Shown here piece after piece: positions 56,764 through 64,000 of a stretch of 64,000 nt of DNA. Position 1 is the first letter of the stretch, and the number at the start of each line of letters is the position of its first letter. The translations under genes were made by a program, and so were the position numbers. A model generated the notes under the pieces. It was not told where the DNA came from. It ran no database searches and saw only the letters and a list, made by a program, of their open reading frames with translations. The DNA is from Zhongshania aliphaticivorans (GTDB lineage Bacteria; Pseudomonadota; Gammaproteobacteria; Pseudomonadales; Spongiibacteraceae), in contig NZ_CACSIK010000002.1 in the NCBI RefSeq assembly GCF_902705875.1, positions 1-64,000 of the forward strand, read 5' to 3'.

Positions 56764-58752
56764 CTAATATTTAAAGTTTAACCCGATAAACTGTCGGAGA
56801 TCATTTCTATATATATTATCACTAAGTAATTCACTATCTTGATCATGTCTATACTGTCCAGTATAGGTAATTTCAAAACTGGTATTTTTGAAACTTACTT
56901 CCTTTGCGATACGAAAATCACTTCTAAAGAATTTGTTTTTTGATGTGCCAATAGCCCTAGCATAGTATTGTGTTAGAGATATATTGTAGTTATTTTTTGT
57001 TCTGTAACTAAGCAACGCGCTAGCTGAATTTTTAGGAGTAAAACTTGTTTCTGTACTTTCTGTGAAAGGTTGATCTGAGCTGCTGTATGCTTTACTTCTT
57101 ATGTAAGCATAACTTACGTGGACAAGCCATTGATGACTTGGTCGATAATCTATTTCAGTTTCGATACCAGATTGTTTTAAATTACCATTGTTAATTGGAT
57201 CAAATCGCTCTAGTGATATTGAATTTGATATTAGACGCTCTAGTTGATCATTAAATACTTTTACATCTAACTGAAAGTTATAACGGTGAAAATTACCGTA
57301 GTACCCGATTTCTCTAGAAGCGATTTGTTCTGGTTTTAAATTTGGGTTACCAACTGCCGTTTGAATAAATTCACCTTCAGTTTGGCCGTCGGGTGAAGGT
57401 CTTATATTTCTTGCGGTATAACTCCAATCCGCTGATGTTTCATGTAGGTCTGGGGTTCTTATTGCTTTTGAATATACTGCCCTAAAACTATGACCATTTG
57501 ATAAATGGTAGTGGGCAGCAATGCGCGGTGAATAGTTTTTACCAATATTCTTTTCATACTCATAAGAACCTCCTAGATTAAAACTTATCTTTTTTGTTAT
57601 TTTTTTCTCTGCATTAAAAAATATTTGATAATTATTACTATTGAGTGTGGTTCCATAGTAAGTTTCTGAAGATGTGCGTGATTTTATTAAATGTATACCT
57701 GCAATTGTTTTGAAACTGTCGTTCCATATATAAGTGTCTTGCAAATCGACATCTTGACGGCTTCCTCGTAAATCCTCATTTGCATCTGCTAGTACGACAG
57801 CGGATGGATTATTATTTAGACCAAGTAAAAAAGGTGGGCCTTGTACTGTCCATCTATGTATTTGTTTCTGAGATGACAAGTTGTAGTTGAATGTTACTTT
57901 ATGTCGACCTGAAAGTTCTTTTTCAATTTTACTTGAAAAGTAATAATCTTTTGTTTTAGTTATTGGCTGAGTTACGTCAATATCTGATAAGTCGTCGGTT
58001 GTTTCTCCGGTTTTATATCCCAATCCTAAACTTATAGTGTAATCATCTATATGGGATTCGTAACGGGTGTTAAAAAGTTTACTAGATTTACTATCAAATC
58101 GTTCATTTCCATTCCGATCTATATCAAATCCATCATCCTGAATACTTGCTGCTGTAACCCTGTAGCTGCCGTTGAATATTTCATCTGCGTAGCTGACTCT
58201 ATAATTCTCTGTATTTTCTGTGCCATAAAGAATATCGGTTTCGTAACGATTAACGTCACTTGGATGACGAGTTATTATATTTATCACACCTAGGAATGCA
58301 TTTGCACCGTAACTAGCACTAGAAGGACCACGAACTACTTCGATGCGTTCAATATCTTGTATTGAAATTGGAATATCATTCCAATCAACAGTAGCTAAAC
58401 CTGGTTGGTAGACGGATCGACCGTCGATGAGAACCTGCATTCTTCTAGAGTCACGGTAGTTCGTACCATGATAACTTACAACGTAGTTCCAACCGTCTCT
58501 AGCGCCAACAGAAGTTCCTGGGATTAGTCGAAACAGTTCAGGAATTTCTTTTAAACCAGATGCGGTAATCATTGCCCTATCAATCACACTGACACTGGCG
58601 GGGACCTCACTGCGGTTTTGTTTAAGTCGGGCGGGAGTTAATACCATGGGAAGTTCATCACTATCCCAGGTATTAGCGTAAAGCGGAAGATTAAGAGTGA
58701 ATAATATTAAGACACTGATAGCTATAGTGTGTTGTAACGATGGTCGGTGCAT
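56764..58752 (-). CDS. TonB-dependent outer-membrane receptor
   Basis: 662 residues with a signal peptide (about 1-28). The plug has P-A-S-V-S-V-I-D-R-A-M-I, R-M-Q-V-L-I-D-G-R-S-V-Y, E-V-V-R-G-P-S-S-A-S-Y-G-A-N-A-F-L-G-V-I-N-I-I-T; the barrel ends L-N-F-K-Y. Start: ATG 58752 is six bases after AAGGGA; the TTG at 58758 lies in the spacer. First gene of a TonB receptor-binding protein-kinase cassette. Confidence 0.92.
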   Translation of the reverse strand: MHRPSLQHTIAISVLILFTLNLPLYANTWDSDELPMVLTPARLKQNRSEVPASVSVIDRAMITASGLKEIPELFRLIPGTSVGARDGWNYVVSYHGTNYRDSRRMQVLIDGRSVYQPGLATVDWNDIPISIQDIERIEVVRGPSSASYGANAFLGVINIITRHPSDVNRYETDILYGTENTENYRVSYADEIFNGSYRVTAASIQDDGFDIDRNGNERFDSKSSKLFNTRYESHIDDYTISLGLGYKTGETTDDLSDIDVTQPITKTKDYYFSSKIEKELSGRHKVTFNYNLSSQKQIHRWTVQGPPFLLGLNNNPSAVVLADANEDLRGSRQDVDLQDTYIWNDSFKTIAGIHLIKSRTSSETYYGTTLNSNNYQIFFNAEKKITKKISFNLGGSYEYEKNIGKNYSPRIAAHYHLSNGHSFRAVYSKAIRTPDLHETSADWSYTARNIRPSPDGQTEGEFIQTAVGNPNLKPEQIASREIGYYGNFHRYNFQLDVKVFNDQLERLISNSISLERFDPINNGNLKQSGIETEIDYRPSHQWLVHVSYAYIRSKAYSSSDQPFTESTETSFTPKNSASALLSYRTKNNYNISLTQYYARAIGTSKNKFFRSDFRIAKEVSFKNTSFEITYTGQYRHDQDSELLSDNIYRNDLRQFIGLNFKY

Positions 58753-58839
58753 CCGCAATCCCTTGGTACATTAGAGCTCTTCTAAGTGTAGCCTTAATTG
58801 CAGGTTTTTTGCTATTGAAGTTAGTGTTTTGTGGAGTAA

Positions 58840-60204
58840 TTATTTTCCAATACAAAAACTAGAAAAGATACGACCGAGAAGGTCATCTGAGCTGAATTCT
58901 CCGGTAATTTCACTAAGGGCATTCTGTGCTAGACGAAGTTCTTCAGCTAATAACTCCCCTGCATTGTAAGTTTTAAGTTGTTGTTCACCGTTATATATAT
59001 GGTCTCTTCCACGTGTTAGCGCATCAATATGGCGTCGTCGGGCTATGAATGGAGTATCGCCGTCATCGTATCCTACACAGGATTTTAGGTGTTCTCTTAG
59101 GCTATCAATACCAAGGTTTTCTTTCGCTGAGATATAAATGCTATCTTGGGTGTTGTTTTCTGGTTTAACTGTGAGATTGGTTAAATCACACTTGTTATAT
59201 ATTAGCGTTAATTTTTTTTGTTCTACAAAAATATCAAATTCTGGAGGTATAGCCGATTTTTCTTTATTGTCGTTTTGACTGTCTATAACCAGTAGTATTC
59301 GGTCAGCTTGACTAATTTCCGCCCAGGCCCGTTTTATACCCTCAAGTTCTACTGGATCATTGCTGTCACGTAAACCTGCAGTATCAACAATATGAAGAGG
59401 CATACCATCGATAAGAATATTTTCTCTAAGTATATCTCTTGTTGTTCCAGCTATATTTGTAACTATTGCTGACTCTCTTCCTGCTAAGGCATTGAGTAAA
59501 CTCGATTTTCCAGCGTTTGGCTTTCCCGCTATAACAACGGTCATTCCCTCTCTGAGTATGCTACCTTGTTTTGCAGAATTAAATACGCCTTCAATGTGCG
59601 TTTTTATAGCCTCAAGTTCATTAGCAACTCTCCCGTCGCTAATGAAATCTATTTCTTCTTCTGGGAAATCTATTGCCGCTTCAACATAAATACGAAGTAA
59701 CGTAATAGCTTCTACTAGTGCATTTATTTCTTTACTGAAATGCCCTTCTAAAGAACGTAATGCTTGTCTTGCCGCTTGCTCAGAAGCACTATCAATTAGA
59801 TCCGCAATTGCTTCAGCTTGAGCTAAATCAATTTTGTTGTTTAAAAAAGCCCTTTCTGAAAATTCCCCTGGTCTAGCCATTCTGACGCCTTGATTAATAA
59901 CCGAGCGCAACAAACAGTCGAGAATAATGGGTCCGCCATGTCCTTGAAGCTCGAGGACGTCTTCACCTGTAAATGAGTTTGGACCAGGGTAGTAAATAGC
60001 AATACCTTGATCAATCGATGTGGTACCAGTGGGTGTAACTTCTAGAAAGCGGCTGTAATGAGCATAACGAGGGATTAGTTTGGGTATATCGAGCATATTG
60101 CGCGCAATATCTTGGCATTGAGGTCCAGATATTCGGACAATGCCCACACCACCTTTTCCTGGTGGTGTGGCTATTGCAGCAATTGTGTCGCTTGAGTAAT
60201 TCAT
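58840..60204 (-). CDS. mnmE: tRNA-modification GTPase MnmE
   Basis: 454 residues. N-terminal [20 protein letters not shown]; the G domain [10 protein letters not shown] and D-T-A-G-L-R; C-terminal F-C-I-G-K with the catalytic Cys. It pairs with MnmG, normally encoded next door; here a three-gene cassette separates them. Confidence 0.98.
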   Translation of the reverse strand: MNYSSDTIAAIATPPGKGGVGIVRISGPQCQDIARNMLDIPKLIPRYAHYSRFLEVTPTGTTSIDQGIAIYYPGPNSFTGEDVLELQGHGGPIILDCLLRSVINQGVRMARPGEFSERAFLNNKIDLAQAEAIADLIDSASEQAARQALRSLEGHFSKEINALVEAITLLRIYVEAAIDFPEEEIDFISDGRVANELEAIKTHIEGVFNSAKQGSILREGMTVVIAGKPNAGKSSLLNALAGRESAIVTNIAGTTRDILRENILIDGMPLHIVDTAGLRDSNDPVELEGIKRAWAEISQADRILLVIDSQNDNKEKSAIPPEFDIFVEQKKLTLIYNKCDLTNLTVKPENNTQDSIYISAKENLGIDSLREHLKSCVGYDDGDTPFIARRRHIDALTRGRDHIYNGEQQLKTYNAGELLAEELRLAQNALSEITGEFSSDDLLGRIFSSFCIGK

Positions 60205-60210
60205 TTTTGC

Positions 60211-61884
60211 TTAGCGAGTGGCTAAGCCGCTCTCCTTCTTCTCTATGCGTTTAGTAATAATATACTGTTGAATGATAGAGAGAGTGTTGTTGACTACCCA
60301 GTATAAAACTAATCCAGCAGGGAAAAACAGGAAGAAGAATGTAAACACTATGGGCATCCATTGCATTATTTTTGCCTGCATTGGATCAGGTGGTGCTGGA
60401 TTTAAACGCTGTTGAATAAACATTGATAAACCCATGATAAGTGGCATAACAAAATATGGGTCCATTGCAGAAAGGTCGTGTATCCAAAGTACGAATGGAG
60501 CATGTCGTAATTCAATACTTTCCATTAACACCCAATATAGAGAAATAAACACAGGCATTTGTACCACCATTGGAAGACATCCTCCCAAGGGGTTAATTTT
60601 TTCTTTTTTGTACAGCTCCATCATTGCTTGTGATTGTTTTTGACGATCGTCCGCATAGCGCTCTTTAATTTCAGCGAGTTTGGGCTGAAATTTTCGCATA
60701 TTAGCCATTGAGGTAAATGCTTTTTGATTCAGCTGGAAAAAAGCGGCTTTAACTAAAATTGTGACCCCTATAATTGAGAAACCCCAGTTGCCGAGTACAG
60801 AATGTATTTTGGTCAACAACCAGAACAAAGGCTGGGCTATCCACCAAAGCCAGCCGTAATCAACCGTCAGTTCTAGGCCAGGAGATATTTCTTGGAGACT
60901 ATATTGGTCTTTGGGGCCGGTATAAAAACTAGCGCTTATCGTACCTTGGCTTTGCGGAGCGACGGTAACTGCAGCACTGGTTACGCGAGCTATATTCATA
61001 TTTTGTTGGGTAACAATCGTGCTTAACTCATTAACACTGTCTGGGGTTGGTACCCAAGCACTAACGAAGTAATGCTGAACTATACCTATCCAACCGCCAT
61101 TCACGGTTGCTTTAACTGGTTTATCCTGCATTTTGCTAAAGGTCGATTTTTTATACAAATCTTCATTTGTAGCATAGGCAACACCGATAAAGGGTTTCAT
61201 AGCGAACATGCCACCGTCATCATTGACACTTGGGTCATCGCTGTTGCCGCGTTTTAGCTGGCCGAAAAAGCTTGCTTGGAATGTGTCATCGCTTTTGTTG
61301 TCAATTAAGTATTTGACCTGAATAAGGTATTCACCGCGGCTTAGTTCAAACCGTTTAGTTATTGTTACGGTGTCACTGTATTTATAATATAAATCTACAT
61401 TTAAGGTGTCGGAGTCTTCGCTAATTGCATAACTTGCTGATTTGGCGGAAAAATAAGGACGACCTTTTGACGTATCTGTTGCGTTGTTGCCGATTAAGCC
61501 ACTTTGGGCAATATAATTTCGTGTATCGTTATTTTCTAGAATAACAAAAGGATCTTCAGACTCTAAACTAGCTGTATATTTGGGTAGCCCAGCATAAATG
61601 ATGTCACCACCATGTAAGTCGATTTTGATATCTAAAACATCAGTTTGAACAGTTATATGTTTGACCTTTGTGTTGGTATCACTCTTGATGTCATCAATTT
61701 CACTGTTGCTTGTAATGGCGGGAAGGTCGTTATTGTCATTACTTGTAGTGGGTGCAATCGCGGTGCTAGCACTAGACTGGGTCGTGGTGGGTGAGCTTAC
61801 TTCAAACTTTTGCCATTCTATTAATAACATAAGTGATAGCGCAGCGACGGCGGCGATAAGGAGATAGCGCTGAAAATCAATCAT
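60211..61884 (-). CDS. yidC: Membrane-protein insertase YidC
   Basis: 557 residues. N-terminal signal anchor ([10 protein letters not shown]), a large periplasmic beta-domain (about 60-340), and the conserved insertase core with five helices ([25 protein letters not shown]). Start ATG 61884; the longer frame to 61956 lies inside yidD. Confidence 0.97.
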   Translation of the reverse strand: MIDFQRYLLIAAVAALSLMLLIEWQKFEVSSPTTTQSSASTAIAPTTSNDNNDLPAITSNSEIDDIKSDTNTKVKHITVQTDVLDIKIDLHGGDIIYAGLPKYTASLESEDPFVILENNDTRNYIAQSGLIGNNATDTSKGRPYFSAKSASYAISEDSDTLNVDLYYKYSDTVTITKRFELSRGEYLIQVKYLIDNKSDDTFQASFFGQLKRGNSDDPSVNDDGGMFAMKPFIGVAYATNEDLYKKSTFSKMQDKPVKATVNGGWIGIVQHYFVSAWVPTPDSVNELSTIVTQQNMNIARVTSAAVTVAPQSQGTISASFYTGPKDQYSLQEISPGLELTVDYGWLWWIAQPLFWLLTKIHSVLGNWGFSIIGVTILVKAAFFQLNQKAFTSMANMRKFQPKLAEIKERYADDRQKQSQAMMELYKKEKINPLGGCLPMVVQMPVFISLYWVLMESIELRHAPFVLWIHDLSAMDPYFVMPLIMGLSMFIQQRLNPAPPDPMQAKIMQWMPIVFTFFFLFFPAGLVLYWVVNNTLSIIQQYIITKRIEKKESGLATR

Positions 61885-62140
61885 TGCTTGATTGCCTTGA
61901 TAAATTAAGTTCGTTGGAATGACAGTGACAACTAGGTACGGGATCGTAGCCGCCATCGTTAAATGGGTGGCATCGGCCTATTCGTTTAAGGCTGAGCCAG
62001 CTACCACGGAGAGCGCCGTGTTTTTGTAAGGCTTCAACTGCATAGCTTGAGCAGCTGGGATAGAAACGGCAATGCGGAGCCATCAGCGGACTGATAAACA
62101 GGCGGTAAAAATGGATGCAGGCGATAAGCAAGCGCTGCAT
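61877..62140 (-). CDS. yidD: Membrane-protein insertion efficiency factor YidD
   Basis: 87 residues. [19 protein letters not shown] and [14 protein letters not shown] define the family. Overlaps yidC by eight bases. Confidence 0.96.
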   Translation of the reverse strand: MQRLLIACIHFYRLFISPLMAPHCRFYPSCSSYAVEALQKHGALRGSWLSLKRIGRCHPFNDGGYDPVPSCHCHSNELNLSRQSSND

Positions 62141-62145
62141 ATTAA

Positions 62146-62523
62146 CTAGCCCTCTTGCTGGCGAAAGCGTTTCTCAGCTCGTTTCTCTAATTGATGCCAA
62201 AGCTGATTGCAGGTTTCATTCAGTTTTTTGTTACTAAGATCACCCAGACCACGTCTGGCTAATACGATAATATCAATACCCTGTAAATTATGCTTATTCA
62301 TTCTGAACGTTTCTCTAATAACACGCTTTATCCGATTGCGTTGTACAGAGAGTTTGACGTTCTTTTTTGCTATAACCAAACCAAGTCTAGCTCGGTTAAG
62401 GTCGTTTTTTCGTGCTAAGAACAACAGTTCGGCGGTAGATACTTTAAGGCGTGACTCATCAAATACCGCTTGGTATTCGCTGGCATTTAATAGGCGTGAA
62501 GATTTCTCAAAGTGAAAACTCAC
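62146..62523 (-). CDS. rnpA: Ribonuclease P protein component
   Basis: 125 residues. The RNR motif reads [12 protein letters not shown]. The start GTG 62523 directly follows AAAGG, an unusually close ribosome site. It lies 35 bp after rpmH. Confidence 0.95.
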   Translation of the reverse strand: MSFHFEKSSRLLNASEYQAVFDESRLKVSTAELLFLARKNDLNRARLGLVIAKKNVKLSVQRNRIKRVIRETFRMNKHNLQGIDIIVLARRGLGDLSNKKLNETCNQLWHQLEKRAEKRFRQQEG

Positions 62524-62558
62524 CTTTATACCAGCATAAGCTTATCGTTTAACAGAAC

Positions 62559-62696
62559 TTAAGCTGAAAGAACTGAACGACCTTTTGCACGACGGCGATT
62601 GATCAATTTGCGGCCATTTTTTGTAGCCATACGAGCACGGAAACCGTGGTTACGTGCTTTCTTTAAATTGCTTGGTTGGAATGTTCTTTTACTCAT
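62559..62696 (-). CDS. rpmH: 50S ribosomal protein L34
   Basis: 45 residues: [13 protein letters not shown], then [13 protein letters not shown] and R-R-R-A-K-G-R. Short gene in its standard place before rnpA. Confidence 0.97.
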   Translation of the reverse strand: MSKRTFQPSNLKKARNHGFRARMATKNGRKLINRRRAKGRSVLSA

Positions 62697-63132
62697 GATG
62701 CCGTCCGTAATATTGATGAAATTCTGCTACCACTTAAGCGACAGCAGGCACCACCTTTATTAAGGTAGTGAAAAATCGGATCGCGAATTTTAGTGGACAT
62801 TGAGCTTAATAGCAATGATTTGTAGTTTTTTGTGTTACTTAAGCGTCATACACGCCTATGTACATCTAATTTACATTTTACTAACAGCTTATACACAGGT
62901 TGTTTGGGTTTTTTCTATATTGTGTTTATTTTACTCCCATTTTCTTTTTTTATTTTTATAGCTTATTTATCCTGTTGAATAAAAAGGGTTTTTTTGATTT
63001 GTTTTAATATTATTAGTGTGAAGAAAGGTGTGGATAAGCTCTGTTTTGACGCGTAGAATGACCAAACTATTTTGTTTGAATTTTATTAGTATCAAGCTTT
63101 CAGCTTAGATACATATTTGGAGGTTGTGAGAG
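62697..63132. other. Gene-free region with DnaA boxes upstream of dnaA (oriC candidate)
   Basis: 436 bp between rpmH and dnaA. Boxes TTATACACA (62889-62897) and TGTGGATAA (63029-63037) are full matches to TTATNCACA. A weak one, TTATCCTGT, is at 62967-62975. The stretch between is extremely T-rich (about 62905-63015), a good unwinding element. The Pseudomonas-type origin sits here. It also carries the dnaA and rpmH promoters. Confidence 0.72.
62787..62815 (-). promoter_or_regulatory. Candidate sigma70 promoter of rpmH-rnpA
   Basis: Minus strand: TTGCTA (complement of 62810-62815), 17-bp spacer, TAAAAT (complement of 62787-62792). It lies 91 bp before rpmH. Confidence 0.5.
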
Positions 63133-64000
63133 TTGTTGGACGCTATTTGGCAGAAATGTATTGCACACTTGCAAGACGAATTGCCTTCTCAGCAATTTAA
63201 TACTTGGATTCGCCCTCTACGTGTCGAATTTATAGATGATCTTATCCGTCTCTGTGCACCCAATCGATTTGTTAGAGATTGGGTGAATGACCGTTTTTAC
63301 ACTCGTATTGTAGAATTGGTCTCTGAGTTATCGCCTCCAGGAAGAAAATTACATGTTGAGCTTGGTATTGCAGAACGATCTTTAAATGGAGGTTCTCAGC
63401 ATGGTGTCAGTACTCAGTCCAGTTCTAGTGCTCATCATGCCGCTAGGTCAGCACCAGCTCCTATTCATAATAAGTCCTTTGCCCCGTCTCCTCCTCCGGC
63501 CAGCTCTCCAGCTAAGCCTGTTTCATCTTCTGAATCGTCGCCAGCCATTATAACTGGTCAACGGCAAGTTGAGGTTGAAGGCGGTATTCGGCATCAGAGT
63601 TCCTTAATGGAATCGTATACCTTTGACACTTTTGTTGAAGGGAAGTCTAACCAACTAGCTAGAGCAGCTGCCAGCCAAGTTGCCAGTAATCCTGGTCGTG
63701 GCTACAACCCGTTATTTCTTTATGGGGGGGTTGGTCTTGGTAAAACGCATTTAATGCATGCAGTTGGTAATGCATTAATGGAAAAAAACCCAAATGCGAA
63801 AGTGGTTTATTTACATTCAGAGCGTTTTGTTGCAGATATGGTTAAAGCCCTCCAGCTGAATGCGATTAATGAGTTTAAGCGGTATTACCGTTCAGTGGAC
63901 GCACTTTTAATAGACGATATTCAGTTTTTCTCAGGTAAAGATCGTTCCCAAGAAGAGTTTTTTCATACTTTCAATGCACTGCTTGAAGGTGGCCAGCAAA
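63133..64000 (+). CDS. dnaA: Chromosomal replication initiator DnaA, C-terminus outside window
   Basis: 289 residues visible. Domain [22 protein letters not shown]; a Ser/Pro/Ala-rich domain II linker (about 85-150); AAA+ domain with [10 protein letters not shown] and [11 protein letters not shown]. Start: TTG 63133 lies nine bases after GGAGG; the next codon is also TTG (63136), which gives L-less homology; a stop lies just upstream. The DNA-binding domain lies beyond the window. Confidence 0.97.
   Translation, partial: MLDAIWQKCIAHLQDELPSQQFNTWIRPLRVEFIDDLIRLCAPNRFVRDWVNDRFYTRIVELVSELSPPGRKLHVELGIAERSLNGGSQHGVSTQSSSSAHHAARSAPAPIHNKSFAPSPPPASSPAKPVSSSESSPAIITGQRQVEVEGGIRHQSSLMESYTFDTFVEGKSNQLARAAASQVASNPGRGYNPLFLYGGVGLGKTHLMHAVGNALMEKNPNAKVVYLHSERFVADMVKALQLNAINEFKRYYRSVDALLIDDIQFFSGKDRSQEEFFHTFNALLEGGQQ

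Overview
The window is a piece of a gammaproteobacterial chromosome ending at the replication-origin side. From about 38.5 kb to the end the order is glmS-glmU-atpCDGAHFEBI-parB-parA-rsmG-mnmG-[insert]-mnmE-yidC-yidD-rnpA-rpmH (all minus) and then dnaA (plus). This is the classic Pseudomonas/Cellvibrionales-type origin region. TonB-dependent receptors, acyl-CoA catabolism and sulfide oxidation suggest a marine or aquatic heterotroph, perhaps near Spongiibacteraceae/Cellvibrionales; that placement is inference from gene content and style only.

Region 1 (1-15.4 kb) is accessory and housekeeping. It holds a lipoprotein with a 9-bp minisatellite encoding Thr-Gly-Asp repeats (cut by the window edge), a VOC enzyme with a divergent LysR regulator, a GFA-fold protein, a spermidine-synthase-like gene overlapping mtgA, a TetR/peroxiredoxin-like pair, a cupin/MerR/CMD group, a DUF2959 lipoprotein, an SPOUT methyltransferase, a PNPOx-like protein, an ATP-grasp ligase, and a LemA-TPM-TPM set.

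Region 2 (15.4-27.8 kb) is the most interesting block. Eight minus-strand genes face a divergent MalT/AlkS-type (LAL) LuxR regulator. In transcription order they are: a small membrane protein that aligns with styrene-oxide isomerase (StyC) and keeps its heme-ligand His and catalytic-type Asn/Tyr; an aldehyde dehydrogenase; a 2,4-dienoyl-CoA-reductase-like SDR; a PF10118 protein with a full E/ExxH/E/ExxH di-iron pattern; an adrenodoxin-type ferredoxin; a TonB-dependent receptor; an acyl-CoA synthetase; and a delta3,5-delta2,4-dienoyl-CoA-isomerase-like crotonase. I infer a route unsaturated hydrocarbon -> epoxide -> aldehyde -> acid -> acyl-CoA -> beta-oxidation with auxiliary enzymes for double bonds.

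Region 3 (27.8-36.9 kb) is a sulfide/persulfide module. A FisR-like sigma54 activator with the Cys triad spaced 11 and 7 residues apart is divergent from a -24/-12 promoter. That promoter precedes a CIO-type cytochrome bd oxidase (two genes), a persulfide-dioxygenase-like MBL protein, a DUF442-SQR fusion, a SulP transporter and a 1-Cys peroxiredoxin interrupted by one in-frame UGA.

Region 4 (36.1-38.5 kb) is a decay patch: the interrupted peroxiredoxin, a 5'-truncated PepSY-TM protein, and a frameshifted QueD-like remnant whose stop overlaps the start of maf.

Region 5 (38.5-64 kb) is the origin region. A three-gene cassette (TonB receptor, periplasmic binding protein, hybrid histidine kinase) sits between mnmG and mnmE. 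DnaA-box clusters lie both next to mnmG and upstream of dnaA. No tRNA, rRNA, CRISPR array, insertion sequence or clear parS site was seen. Many starts were moved downstream of the longest frame because the upstream start lies in or before an obvious Shine-Dalgarno sequence; these cases are noted per gene.
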